A stretch of DNA of 64,000 nt, taken from the NCBI RefSeq assembly GCF_003353055.1, contig NZ_QKWJ01000003.1:124001-188000 (forward strand), in the 5' to 3' direction. The position numbers were made by a program, and so were the translations under genes. Of the stretch, positions 48,121 through 56,870 are shown one piece after another. This DNA is from Cupriavidus lacunae (GTDB lineage Bacteria; Pseudomonadota; Gammaproteobacteria; Burkholderiales; Burkholderiaceae). Position 1 is the stretch's first letter. Each line of letters opens with the position of its first letter. The notes beneath the pieces were generated by a model, which searched no databases, was not told the origin of the DNA, and worked only from the letters and a program-made list of their open reading frames with translations.

Positions 48121-50472
48121 TCAAGGGAAGTTCACACCGGTCTGCGGTGCACAGGTTGCGGTAACGTTCTTCGTATAGGTGTACGTCTGGCCATTCGTTC
48201 TTGAATTAGTCAGCGTAACAACAGTACCTTGGGGGACGGACAACGAACAGCTGTAATTGGAAGAGCCATTGCCATCCATTGAGCAAGTCCCACTGCTTGC
48301 AGTGACGTTGCCTTGCTTGTCGGCGGCCGATCCGCTTATTGGCGTGGTGCAAGTGGCATTCGGAGAAAACGTCGCGGTGACGCTCTGTGCCGCGCTCATG
48401 GTCACCGAGCAAGAGCCAGTACCACTACAGCTCCCGCTCCAACCAGTGAAGGTACTGCCACCAGCCGCTTTCGGTGTCAGCGTCACCAACGTCCCGGCGC
48501 CGTAGGAGGCCGAGCAGGTGGACGAGCAACTACTGATCCCTGCCGGCGAGCTATCCACCGTACCCGTACCGGTTCCGGCCTTGGTCACCGTCAAAGCATA
48601 GGTCGTCGTCGCGGTATAGGTTGCAGTGACTGTGGTTGCACTTGTCATCGTAAGGGTACAAGGGCCTGTGCCTGAACATCCACCACTCCAGCCTGAGAAT
48701 GTGGAGCCGCCATTGGCCACTGATGCCAGGGTCACCGACGTCCCGGTATTAAATCCGAACGAGCAAGTCACGCCACAATTAATCCCTACTGGCGTACTGG
48801 TTACGGTACCGGAGCCCGTCCCGCTCTGCGTGACGGTCAAAGTCACCCCCAATGCGAAGGTGGCTGTAACGGACGTTGCACTGTTCATGGGGACAGTACA
48901 GGCCCCCGTGCCCGTACAAGCCCCGCCGCTCCAGCCGGTGAAGGTCGAGCCGTTATCAGCCACCGCCGTCAACGTCACGGAAGTGCCGGTGGCAAGAGTT
49001 GTCGAGCAAGTCGCCCCGCAGCTAATCCCGGCTGGCGCACTGGTGACCGTGCCAGTACCGGTTCCTGTCCTGGTCACCGTCAGAGCGTAGCTGGTGCCGC
49101 CGGAGCCGACCTGGCTCTCGAAGCCTGGCCAGATAGGGGGGCACACATCCGCCGCCGAGTCGTTGTCAGGGTTGATGCAAACGTATTTGCCTGCATTACG
49201 GGTGAATGCCCCGCCGGCCATCTTCGCGTTACAGGTGCCGTTGCCCGTCACCTTGGTGACCAGGAAGTTCTGTTCGAAGTAATCGGTCGCACTGCCTGCC
49301 GTCACAGAGGCGTAGGAACTGGGATATGCGGAAGGCCTTGGGCGCCCGTCGAATGGGCCGGTAATGGCGGTTCCATCAGGCTGAAAAGATGCCCCGTACT
49401 TGGTTCCGCTCCACGGCCTGTTGACGACAGGATTGGCGGACTGATCGACGACCGATTGTGTACCCATTCCGGTGGACAGATAGGCACCCACCGAGCCCTT
49501 GAATCCGCGATAGCTGCGGGTCGAGGACTCCAGGGGATTTGCGCTGATGAGCGTGCCGTCACTCGCGCCACCGTTGAATGCAGGGTCGCCTACGCAGATG
49601 GTCGGACTAGCGGCATTGCCCGTGACGGACTCATCGATAATAACGCCTACGTTTCCATACCAGCCTGGGCCGACGTAGCAGGTGTAAGTGAAGTATTTGT
49701 AGGAGTTGCTGCCGCTGGTGACAGCGGTCATCAGGGTTGGCGAATTGTTATAGACGCACTCACCTTCGCTTGACAAGCGAACCCGCACATTGGCTGAACT
49801 CGGAATGCCATTGCTGGCGTTCTGATCAAAGAATACCTTGCCGGTTATGGTCGAGAACGATTGTGCGGCATTGTTCTTCGGTGGCAGGTAAAGAAGGATG
49901 TCATTCGTGCTGCTCAGGAGGTAGGTCGTTCCATTATTGACGGCAATCTTTGTGCCATCAGCATTTGCCACACTTGTGCCGGTATAGGTTCCGCTGCCCC
50001 TCTGAGCAGAGCCGGTGGGCGAAATCAGTGAGCCGCCCAAACCAGCGGTCAACTTGCCCTGCCCGCCAGGGTCATCCCACGCTACCACGCTGTTCAGATC
50101 CAGGCGCTGCTGGACGCCCTGGCCGTCGGTCCATGTGGTCGTCAGCTGAACCAAACGCTGCTCCAGGCCCCCGCTGGGCGTTGATACAGCCCACGTCATG
50201 GCATAGGAAGCGTTGCTGCCGCTCACCGTCGCATTGCCAGAGACCAGCGGCGTGCCAGTGAATGCCGACTTCACCAGCATATTGCGAACTTGCTCGAGCT
50301 TTTGTTGCGACAGAGCCATCGCTTCCGATCGCGACTTTGCCTGACCCGCACCAGAAAGACTCAAGGTCTGCAATTTTGATACCGCCAGCAGACCGATGCT
50401 GATGAGGATTAACGCAATCATGGCTTCGATCAGTATGAAGCCATGATTGCGCGGAGTTCTTTTTATATACAT
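48121..50472 (-). CDS. PilV-like prepilin fused to three InlB-type repeats
   Basis: About 783 residues. Residues 1-30 form a type IV prepilin leader and helix, with the cleavage site between Gly11 and Phe12 and Glu at mature position 5 (GFILIEAMIALILISIGLLA). A PilV-like pilin body extends to about 140. A long Ser/Thr/Gly/Asn-rich region follows to about 455. Three tandem repeats of about 81 residues (461-541, 542-622, 623-704) carry the InlB B-repeat-like patterns GTVTSxPxGIxC, STFxGWSGxCxGTG and a VTATF-like end. A Cys-rich C-terminal cap ends the protein. This looks like a pilus-tip adhesin or assembly factor and may take the place of PilY1. It is 27 bases after pilX. Base composition is visibly lower in GC than the flanking regions. 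Confidence 0.82.
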   Translation of the reverse strand: MYIKRTPRNHGFILIEAMIALILISIGLLAVSKLQTLSLSGAGQAKSRSEAMALSQQKLEQVRNMLVKSAFTGTPLVSGNATVSGSNASYAMTWAVSTPSGGLEQRLVQLTTTWTDGQGVQQRLDLNSVVAWDDPGGQGKLTAGLGGSLISPTGSAQRGSGTYTGTSVANADGTKIAVNNGTTYLLSSTNDILLYLPPKNNAAQSFSTITGKVFFDQNASNGIPSSANVRVRLSSEGECVYNNSPTLMTAVTSGSNSYKYFTYTCYVGPGWYGNVGVIIDESVTGNAASPTICVGDPAFNGGASDGTLISANPLESSTRSYRGFKGSVGAYLSTGMGTQSVVDQSANPVVNRPWSGTKYGASFQPDGTAITGPFDGRPRPSAYPSSYASVTAGSATDYFEQNFLVTKVTGNGTCNAKMAGGAFTRNAGKYVCINPDNDSAADVCPPIWPGFESQVGSGGTSYALTVTRTGTGTGTVTSAPAGISCGATCSTTLATGTSVTLTAVADNGSTFTGWSGGACTGTGACTVPMNSATSVTATFALGVTLTVTQSGTGSGTVTSTPVGINCGVTCSFGFNTGTSVTLASVANGGSTFSGWSGGCSGTGPCTLTMTSATTVTATYTATTTYALTVTKAGTGTGTVDSSPAGISSCSSTCSASYGAGTLVTLTPKAAGGSTFTGWSGSCSGTGSCSVTMSAAQSVTATFSPNATCTTPISGSAADKQGNVTASSGTCSMDGNGSSNYSCSLSVPQGTVVTLTNSRTNGQTYTYTKNVTATCAPQTGVNFP

Positions 50473-50499
50473 AAGATAACCGTCCGAATATCAGCCAGC

Positions 50500-51795
50500 C
50501 TACCAATCGCGCCAACTACCTTGCAGCCTTGCGGCCTGGCCAAGATTGGACGCCGCGCCAAGCACTTTCGGGTCGAAGACAACCTTCAGATTGCCGGTGA
50601 CATTGGCGGAACCGGCATTCACAATCGCTCCGTAGATGGTGGGCGAACCGTTACCCGTGATATTGCCAGTCACATAAACCAATCCGTTGATCACGGAATT
50701 GGCGCTCATATCGAAATCGCCATTTACAATAAGAACCACAGGATGATCCTGGGTACCGATATTTCCCGGTAAGCTGGCATTGCCTTCAACCCAGATGGCG
50801 TTGTCCTGCATGTTGACTATGCTGTTCAGACTGGTTGAATTCGATGTGGCCAGCACGCTGCCGGGGTCAACTACCCAGGTAGCTGTGCTGTCCCGGTACG
50901 CTACAGGTGTCTGGCCAAAGAAGTACTGAAAAAAGCCATCGCTGCTCAGGCTTGAAAGCTTTGTGTCGTTGCTCACCGTGTCGTGACCAAGGTTGGCGCC
51001 TTGCGTGGAACACTGATATCCGGTGGGCGGGTTATTGCACCCGGGGCTGTTCCCGACATTTCGATAAGGATCGCTCAGACTGGCGATCGGATTGCTGACT
51101 TCATCGCGAATGAAAGTCTTGCCTGTGTTGCTTTGGCCGAGCAGCGCCCCCCCCGACCAAACTGTCAGGTCGTTGAAGTAGTTGAGGATCGAGGCTCCCC
51201 CCGTCAATAGATTGGCCGTGCCTCTGGACGTAACCGGTGTCGAAATGCTGCCCCCGAGAGATGGACTGAAGCCCGCTAACTGCACAATGCGCTGGACCGA
51301 ACTGTCGTCATCGCTCCAGCCACAACTGATAATGCCTACCCGTGAAAGGTCCATCGGTACGACCGGTTGCGGCAGTGCCGCGGGTGGCAGTGTGCAGGAC
51401 AATGCCGTGCCATGCGTTGCCGGACAGGTCGTATAAGGAATATCCAACGGGTCGCAGTAAAGCGCCTGGTAATAACTCGGCGTTCCGCTGCTGCTCGTCA
51501 GCGTATTCGGTGTGATCACGTCTGGCACGCCATTCTTATCCTGATCGATCCCGCCCTTTCGCATATAGGCCAGGGCCTGATCAAGGCCCGCACTGGCTGC
51601 CGCAAACGCCTGTTTCGTCCGTATCTCATTGGCCGAGAGGCGTTGCTCCATGATGGCCGCTCGATTGGTATAAAGCACCATCAGTCCCACCGCCAATAGC
51701 AGAATGACGGTCATGATGAGCGTTGCCGCCCCCTGTTGAATCGTGGCTTTCTGTCGCGATGCGAATGGGCGGGACCTCTGGGCAGGTAACTTCAT
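50500..51795 (-). CDS. pilX: PilX-like minor pilin assembly protein
   Basis: About 431 residues. An N-terminal PilX-type segment is visible (QQGAATLIMTVILLLAVGLM, then YTNRAAIMEQRLSANEIRTK and AFAAASAGLDQAL), which lacks the classic Glu5 helix but matches PilX_N. The rest is a large Ser/Asn/Thr-rich domain containing a polymer-like beta region (NGDFDMSANSVINGLVYVTG). PilX helps start pilus assembly with PilV, PilW and FimT. The ATG at 51795 overlaps the pilW stop codon by four bases. Confidence 0.82.
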   Translation of the reverse strand: MKLPAQRSRPFASRQKATIQQGAATLIMTVILLLAVGLMVLYTNRAAIMEQRLSANEIRTKQAFAAASAGLDQALAYMRKGGIDQDKNGVPDVITPNTLTSSSGTPSYYQALYCDPLDIPYTTCPATHGTALSCTLPPAALPQPVVPMDLSRVGIISCGWSDDDSSVQRIVQLAGFSPSLGGSISTPVTSRGTANLLTGGASILNYFNDLTVWSGGALLGQSNTGKTFIRDEVSNPIASLSDPYRNVGNSPGCNNPPTGYQCSTQGANLGHDTVSNDTKLSSLSSDGFFQYFFGQTPVAYRDSTATWVVDPGSVLATSNSTSLNSIVNMQDNAIWVEGNASLPGNIGTQDHPVVLIVNGDFDMSANSVINGLVYVTGNITGNGSPTIYGAIVNAGSANVTGNLKVVFDPKVLGAASNLGQAARLQGSWRDW

Positions 51796-52589
51796 GGCGT
51801 GATTACACGGTTGTTGCGTACGAGCACCGTTCCATTCAGAGTTCGAACTATGGTCGAATCGGTTTTGCTTTGAGCCGTAAGGCTGATATTGATCCGCCGG
51901 GTTTCTACAAAAGTGTTGGTGGCAGGCGGATAGGTGACTGGCGCGCCAGCTGCGGCCGGGCTGCACGCCTGCAGACTTCCACCTGTTGTTGTCCAGGCTG
52001 TGAAAGTGGTGGTATTGGTCGGGTCGTAAGTCGCCGGCAGGTATGAAATGCATTTGGAGCCGATGGTATCGAACGTCAGAGCCGTTACCGTGATGGCTCT
52101 CTGGTCTGTCAGGTTCTCCCAAATGGCATCTGTCCCGCACTGCGTACTGGTACTAGTACTAGCTAAATTTGCCGTCGGCAGCAGCGTTTGCACAGCGCCT
52201 CCTGAAAGCCGGAACCCGAAGAAATCCATAAAAGCGGCATTGCTGTCCACGACTCCGGGCGCGCCGCCAGCGAACGTTGCATCGTAGCTGTACAGAATGC
52301 AGTTGCTGCTGCCCGATATTTCGAGGTTAGTGGCTGCCGCGGTGAACGGATTGGCTCCTTTTGTGGCATTTCCCCAGTATCCAGCCCGTCTAATGTCGTT
52401 GACCATGATGTCCATCACAGCACGCATATCCTGGTTCAACTGGGTCGCCGTTGTGGTGACCTGGTTGCCTCGGGAAAAATTCAGGTAGACCGCAGACATT
52501 CCCCAAAGCACGATCAACGAGACCACCATGCCCACCATCAATCCGATGAGGCTGTATCCCGACTGTTGTCTTGAAATTGGGCTCAACAT
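51792..52589 (-). CDS. pilW: PilW-like minor pilin
   Basis: About 265 residues. The prepilin leader reads RQQSGYSLIGLMVGMVVSL. Cleavage after Gly is expected, but the usual Glu at mature position 5 is replaced by Gly (YSLIG). A typical PilW body follows (QDMRAVMDIMVNDIRRAGYW). It initiates pilus formation with the other minor pilins. The ATG at 52589 was chosen because it overlaps the fimT stop by seven bases; the upstream extension has no pilin-like residues. Confidence 0.82.
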   Translation of the reverse strand: MLSPISRQQSGYSLIGLMVGMVVSLIVLWGMSAVYLNFSRGNQVTTTATQLNQDMRAVMDIMVNDIRRAGYWGNATKGANPFTAAATNLEISGSSNCILYSYDATFAGGAPGVVDSNAAFMDFFGFRLSGGAVQTLLPTANLASTSTSTQCGTDAIWENLTDQRAITVTALTFDTIGSKCISYLPATYDPTNTTTFTAWTTTGGSLQACSPAAAGAPVTYPPATNTFVETRRINISLTAQSKTDSTIVRTLNGTVLVRNNRVITP

Positions 52590-53128
52590 GTTGGGTACCC
52601 GCCTACCGCCCCACCTGGAGAGCACAATGAAATTCGACCGAGTCGTCCGATGTTCAGGCTGAGCTGCCTGCCCATGGGAGATTGCAAAGTAATAGATTGA
52701 TCGGTGTTGCCGGTGGCAAGCCCCCGCAGGTCAAACGTGATGACGGCCTGCGCAGCTGGCGAGGTCATCGTGCAGCCCGTGCATTCGGTGGCCGACACGG
52801 TGTGCGATACGTTGTTTCCTGCTTCGTTGATGAAACAGGTGGCCCCACTGCATGCCGCAGAGCCATTCGCTATGCCGACATACCAGGGCGCGGACGGGCC
52901 CACCGTAAAGGATACGGTTTTTAAGCCAGAGGCGGCCGACGACGACTGTTTGATTGCCTCCGAACGCGCCAGTTGCGCCAGATTCGAAATCGCCCGCATC
53001 TGGCTGATCAGACGCTGCTTATCGAGGTAATCACTGAGATTCGGAAATGCCATGGTGACAAGAATGCAGAGCACGGCAATCGTGACCATTAGCTCAATTA
53101 ACGTGAAGCCACCGGGATGCCTTCTCAT
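52583..53128 (-). CDS. fimT: FimT/GspH-like minor pilin
   Basis: About 181 residues. The leader is RRHPGGFTLIELMVTIAVLC, with Gly/Phe cleavage and Glu5. A GspH/FimT body follows (AISNLAQLARSEAIKQ; LSLNIGRLGRISLC). FimT can bind DNA in transformation systems, but that function is not visible here. The ATG at 53128 is two bases past the pilE stop codon (TGATCATG) and was preferred over one at 53146 that would overlap pilE. Confidence 0.85.
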   Translation of the reverse strand: MRRHPGGFTLIELMVTIAVLCILVTMAFPNLSDYLDKQRLISQMRAISNLAQLARSEAIKQSSSAASGLKTVSFTVGPSAPWYVGIANGSAACSGATCFINEAGNNVSHTVSATECTGCTMTSPAAQAVITFDLRGLATGNTDQSITLQSPMGRQLSLNIGRLGRISLCSPGGAVGGYPTC

Positions 53129-53130
53129 GA

Positions 53131-53562
53131 TCACTTGCCCCAGCATGTGGCCGGTGAATAGGTTATTGTGGTTCCGCTAACTGCATAGACGATCGCAGTG
53201 CAGCCCGTATCGGCCAGTTGGGATGTCGATGACGCGTTTGCCGTCAACGTGTAGGAGCTTGCTGTCACCGAAGTTGGAGTTGCGAGGGTATAGTTCCCTT
53301 GATCGCTGAGGCAAGCGCCTGAAGTCGGGCAAGGCGGCGATAGATTAGATGTCGCAGTCGCGTAGGTCGTATTGTTCAAGCGATACTTTTCCTGCGCGAT
53401 GCTCGCCGCCTGGAGCAGAGCCTGGGCATCGGCGCGCCTTCCTTTCCTCACATAATTCTGATAGGACGGTATGGCGACGGCTGCCAGGATAGCCACGATG
53501 GCGACCGCGATTAGCAGCTCAATGAGAGTAAAACCTCTGTAGCGATTAAAACGCCTCTGCAT
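53131..53562 (-). CDS. pilE: PilE-like type IV pilin
   Basis: About 143 residues. A classic prepilin N-terminus is visible (RYRGFTLIELLIAVAIVAIL, then AAVAIPSYQNYVRKGRRADA), followed by a short pilin body with two Cys pairs (CPTSGACL and GCTAIVY...CW). It is the first gene of the set pilE-fimT-pilW-pilX-pilV-like. In related species this pilE type is a minor pilin rather than the main PilA subunit. No strong promoter was identified upstream. Confidence 0.87.
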   Translation of the reverse strand: MQRRFNRYRGFTLIELLIAVAIVAILAAVAIPSYQNYVRKGRRADAQALLQAASIAQEKYRLNNTTYATATSNLSPPCPTSGACLSDQGNYTLATPTSVTASSYTLTANASSTSQLADTGCTAIVYAVSGTTITYSPATCWGK

Positions 53563-53841
53563 TTTTTTGACTCAATAGTTCATTGTGATGGCGCTAAGGA
53601 CAACCGATCCACTCAACGCGGGCAGTCGTCGTCGACTGAAATGCAAGCGTAGCCATGCGTGTGCCTGAGTGATGAGTCGGAGATGAAGCGATAGATCAGG
53701 CTTGCAGAAGCGGGAAGCCAAGGGAAAGGGCGTGTGACTTGTCGCCAGTACCTGCGCAACGATCTGTTGCCCTGATCCGGCGGCGGTAGCGGCGCGATCC
53801 AGGCGCTCGTCGCCAATCGGCTCGGGCACATCAATGCCCGC

Positions 53842-53990
53842 GGCCGAGCCAGGTTTGCGCATTCGTTCCGGGTGATCAAGCAGCAATTCGGCCTCACGAA
53901 GGTCAGATACTGCGGGCTGATACAAGAACGCGGTTCAGATCACGACGCTGCTCGCGCTGGACGGCCTGCGGTTGGCGCATGGCACGCTGA
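53842..53990 (+). pseudogene. Remnant of an IS5-like transposase C-terminus
   Basis: Translation of the plus strand gives GRARFAHSFRVIKQQFGLTK and VRYCGL, close to the C-terminal pattern HPFRVIKRQFGFTKVRYRGL found in IS5-type transposases. After a frame change near 53925 it continues KNAVQITTLLALDGLRLAHG, matching the KNxxxLxTLFALxNL stretch. Upstream and downstream parts are missing, and no terminal repeats were identified. It is a decayed fragment. Confidence 0.6.
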
Positions 53991-55160
53991 TCGGGGCGCA
54001 GACAGGACTGGGTCCGCATCGCGCAGTCGAGGGCCGGCCGACGATTACACGCAAATCCCTGTCGCCTGAGGTGGCGACGGATTTCTTGTGGAACCGGGAA
54101 ATTGGGCTCAGTCGCGCAAGAATTAGCGGATTCAGCGCTGTCGTCGACAGCGCTGATATGCGGACGAGAGGGCTGGCGCGCCTCTGATGACCTGTTTCAT
54201 ATTGACCCCTTCTTTCGTTGCGCGATCAGACCAGGCGCTCCGCTCTGCGGCGGAACTACCACGTCCTTCCCGAAAATTGCCTCGTTCTGGCATGCTGGAG
54301 CCGCATGCGGCATGCGACCGGCAGCGCCTATTTTGTTTATTGACGGGCTCACTAAATGGCCACGTGGCTCAGATGTTGAGGATTTTATACAATCGTGTCA
54401 ATACTCGACAGAAGGTTGCCAAGGCACAACGTCAATCGTTGGACGATTGCCACATCCTGCCCACTTGGCACCATTGGTACCTTTGGCACTACGCCGCCTT
54501 CGTCGCAGGCAAACTGGTAACCGGTGTGGCTTATACCTGACATGGACTCGTCCAGGATCAGCAGTGAAGCATGTAGCGCGGGCACCAGGCGGGAATGACT
54601 CGCGTCGCCAGGCATTGCCGCCGATGACCAGGGCTCCGAGCCTGTTGCCGTGCTAGCTCTGGCGCCGCGCGATGAAATGCCGGCGGCTGCCCTGCCCCAG
54701 CTCCAGTTGCGCCTTGATTGCCTCGTTCACGCGCGGATGTCCCTAGCCGAGGGACGACACCGCGGCGGCGCCGGAGGCTTCCAGTAGCGCCTGCCTTCAA
54801 TGCCCCTCAGTTCGGTGCCCTTGCCGGCGACCAGCACCGGGAGAGTCTCTGGCGCGGATTCCGATGAAAGACGTGGGTCATGAAGCTCGATGGGTCCAAA
54901 ACGACAGGCCTGTAGTGGCGTCGGCGCTTACAGCTTTGATCGCCGAGGTCGATATACGAAGACGCAGCGGTGATGGCGGCAGTATAGATACAAAACCTCC
55001 CTCGACGGAACATATGTTTCATAAATAGGCGGACCGGAATCGAACGAATCCACACGTTGGGCAACCGGCCGAGCGAGGGCCGCGTGCCTGTCGCGCAACC
55101 AGGTGATGCTGCCCGCAGCCAGCTGTGCAACAATCGTTACAAATCCAATCCGGAGTACCA
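53991..55160. other. Degenerate intergenic region without intact genes
   Basis: About 1.2 kb of atypical, lower-GC DNA between the pilin operon and the RpiR regulator. Several short frames exist on both strands, but none has a family-like sequence, signal peptide or good ribosome site. One minus-strand end near 54656-54733 (VNEAIKAQLELGQGSRRHF) reads like the 3-prime end of a lost gene. This is probably a recombination or insertion scar. Confidence 0.5.
54133..54155. other. Perfect 10-base inverted repeat
   Basis: CAGCGCTGTC at 54133 and GACAGCGCTG at 54146 form a perfect stem with a three-base loop. There is no T-tract, and no neighbouring gene needs a terminator, so it may be a relic of an element end or a protein-binding site. 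Confidence 0.4.
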
Positions 55161-56054
55161 ATGTCGTCCGACAGCCCCACCCCGCCGCAAGACCTGGAGG
55201 CCCTGCTTGCCCGGCTGCGCGCCAGTTTCCCGACGCTCAGCACGCAGTTCCAGGGCGGCGCGCGCTACCTGCTCGACCATCCGCAGGACGTGCCGGTGCT
55301 GTCAATGCGCAAGATCGCGGCCAGCGCCGGGGTGCAGCCGGCCACCCTGGTGCGGCTGTCGCAGCATCTGGGCTTCGAGGGCTGGCAGGGACTGCGGGAG
55401 CTGTTTGTCGACGCGCTGCGCGGCGGCAGCCAGCCGTATGCGCACCGCGCGCGCAAGGTGGTGCGTGAAAGCAGCGCCAGCCGCATGCTGGGCGAGATGC
55501 TGGACGCGCAGCACCACAACCTGGACCTGATCGCCGCCAGCAACGAAAAGACGCTGCCGCAGGCCGCCGAGCTGCTGTCGCAAGCGGCCTGCGTGCATGT
55601 GGCGGGCTTCCGCTCCTGCTTTCCGATCGCGTTCACCTTCCACTATGTCTACCGGCTGTTCCGCAGCTCCGTGCACCTGATCCGCGCCGATGCCGGCACG
55701 CTGGAAATGGAGCTGCGCGGCCTCGCGCCCAAGGATGCGGTGGTGGTGGTCAGCTTCGCCCCGTATTCACACGAGAGCATCCGCGTGGCCGCGGCCGCGC
55801 GCGAGTGCGGCTGCAAGGTGATCGCTCTGACCGACAGCACGGTGTCGCCGATGGCGCTGGCGGCGGACTGCACGCTGCTGTTCTCGGTGGAAAGCCCGTC
55901 GTTCTTCCCGTCGATTACCGCCGGCGTGGCCGTGGCCGAGGCGCTGGTCGAGCAGCTGCTCGCGCGCAAGGGCAAGGGCGCGATCCGCGCGCTGGAGCAG
56001 GCCGAGGGCGAGCTGCACCGCACCGGCGCCTACGTGGCGGCCGGGCGCGGCTGA
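55161..56054 (+). CDS. RpiR/MurR family transcriptional regulator with SIS domain
   Basis: About 297 residues. The N-terminal HTH_6 domain is visible (LRASFPTLSTQFQGGARYLL; MRKIAASAGVQPATLVRLSQ), and the SIS sugar-isomerase domain follows from about 120 (AACVHVAGFRSCFPIAFTFH; VVVVSFAPYSHESIRVAAAA). Such regulators bind phosphosugars or related ligands. The ATG at 55161 has CGGAG five bases upstream, and this start was preferred over one 12 codons earlier. No target operon adjoins it, so its ligand is unknown. Confidence 0.9.
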   Translation: MSSDSPTPPQDLEALLARLRASFPTLSTQFQGGARYLLDHPQDVPVLSMRKIAASAGVQPATLVRLSQHLGFEGWQGLRELFVDALRGGSQPYAHRARKVVRESSASRMLGEMLDAQHHNLDLIAASNEKTLPQAAELLSQAACVHVAGFRSCFPIAFTFHYVYRLFRSSVHLIRADAGTLEMELRGLAPKDAVVVVSFAPYSHESIRVAAAARECGCKVIALTDSTVSPMALAADCTLLFSVESPSFFPSITAGVAVAEALVEQLLARKGKGAIRALEQAEGELHRTGAYVAAGRG

Positions 56055-56074
56055 GCCGGCCCGCCGCGCCCGGC

Positions 56075-56428
56075 TTACTGCGTGCACTTCTCCCGATACG
56101 CCTGCTGCAGCGACTTCTTCGGACGGTCACGTTCCAGCTCCGGGACCATGCGGCCCTGCGCGGTTTCAATGGCCGGCTGGGTGGCGCGGTATTCGCGCTT
56201 GGGCGCCTCGGCGATCTGGGCGGCCAGGGCGCGGCATTCGTCCGACTGGATGCTGCCCGGCGTCGCGGCCGGGTCGGGACGGTAGGGGGTGGTGCCCTGC
56301 TGCACCGCTTCGTTGATGGCGGCGGCGGCAGCACTGTCCCCGTCCGGCTTCTGCGCATGGGCACCGCAGGCCAGCGCCACGGCGGCGATCGCGGCAATAC
56401 GGGTCAGGATTCGCTGGCGGCTCGGCAT
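56075..56428 (-). CDS. Small putative periplasmic protein
   Basis: About 117 residues with a clear signal peptide (ILTRIAAIAAVALACGAHAQ). The mature part contains SIQSDECRALAAQIAEAPKR and a terminal YREKCTQ, giving one Cys pair that may form a disulfide. No domain was recognised. It is convergent with the RpiR gene; its upstream neighbour on the same strand is the small gene ending at 56478. Confidence 0.7.
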   Translation of the reverse strand: MPSRQRILTRIAAIAAVALACGAHAQKPDGDSAAAAAINEAVQQGTTPYRPDPAATPGSIQSDECRALAAQIAEAPKREYRATQPAIETAQGRMVPELERDRPKKSLQQAYREKCTQ

Positions 56429-56477
56429 GATTGACTTCTCTCCTGTGGCTCGATGAATTTAGTCAAAGGCCGCCAGC

Positions 56478-56774
56478 TTAATCGTTCGCGGCCTGCCTGA
56501 CACTACCGGCATTACCGGCATTTCCGACATTTGCGGCGTCGATGCCACCTGCGACGGGCCCATCGCCCGGCATTCCCGCCTTGCCTGCCTGGACGCGCGC
56601 CGCTTGGCGCCAGTCCTGGCGGTGGCGCCGCATCTGCCCCAGCGCCATCCGGGTCATGCTGGCCCAGCCGGACGGCCGCGGATCAGCCAGCATGCTGAGC
56701 GCGCGCGCGTAGTCCAGCGTCAGGCCGGGCGTCCAGGCCATGGTCTTGGCGCGCTTGCGGATCTGCGCAGCCAC
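56478..56774 (-). CDS. Small protein of unknown function downstream of the channel gene
   Basis: About 98 residues from a GTG at 56774 preceded by GGAG six bases upstream. The first 55 residues (AQIRKRAKTMAWTPGLTLDY and ASMTRMALGQMRRHRQDWR) have natural protein-like composition with many Arg, Met and Trp. The C-terminal part is Gly/Ala/Asn-rich with GNAGNAGS-type repeats. No domain was recognised. The same frame runs without a stop back to the TAG of the channel gene, so it may instead be a separated tail of that gene. Confidence 0.45.
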   Translation of the reverse strand: MAAQIRKRAKTMAWTPGLTLDYARALSMLADPRPSGWASMTRMALGQMRRHRQDWRQAARVQAGKAGMPGDGPVAGGIDAANVGNAGNAGSVRQAAND

Positions 56775-56870
56775 CCAGAGCTCCGGCGTGGTCAGCAGGC
56801 GCCAGAGCGGCCGCCAGCCCCTGGCCTGGCGCCAGACCCGGGGGCTGGAAAAACCGGCGGGCCGGGGCCG

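Noticed and set aside
54102..54656. A 184-codon plus-strand frame in the degenerate region
   Set aside because: No domain, no ribosome site and random-looking composition; judged chance.
54960..55060. Sequence resembling the 3-prime part of a tRNA or tmRNA (CCGGAATCGAAC)
   Set aside because: The match is limited to a few bases and no cloverleaf arms could be built around it.
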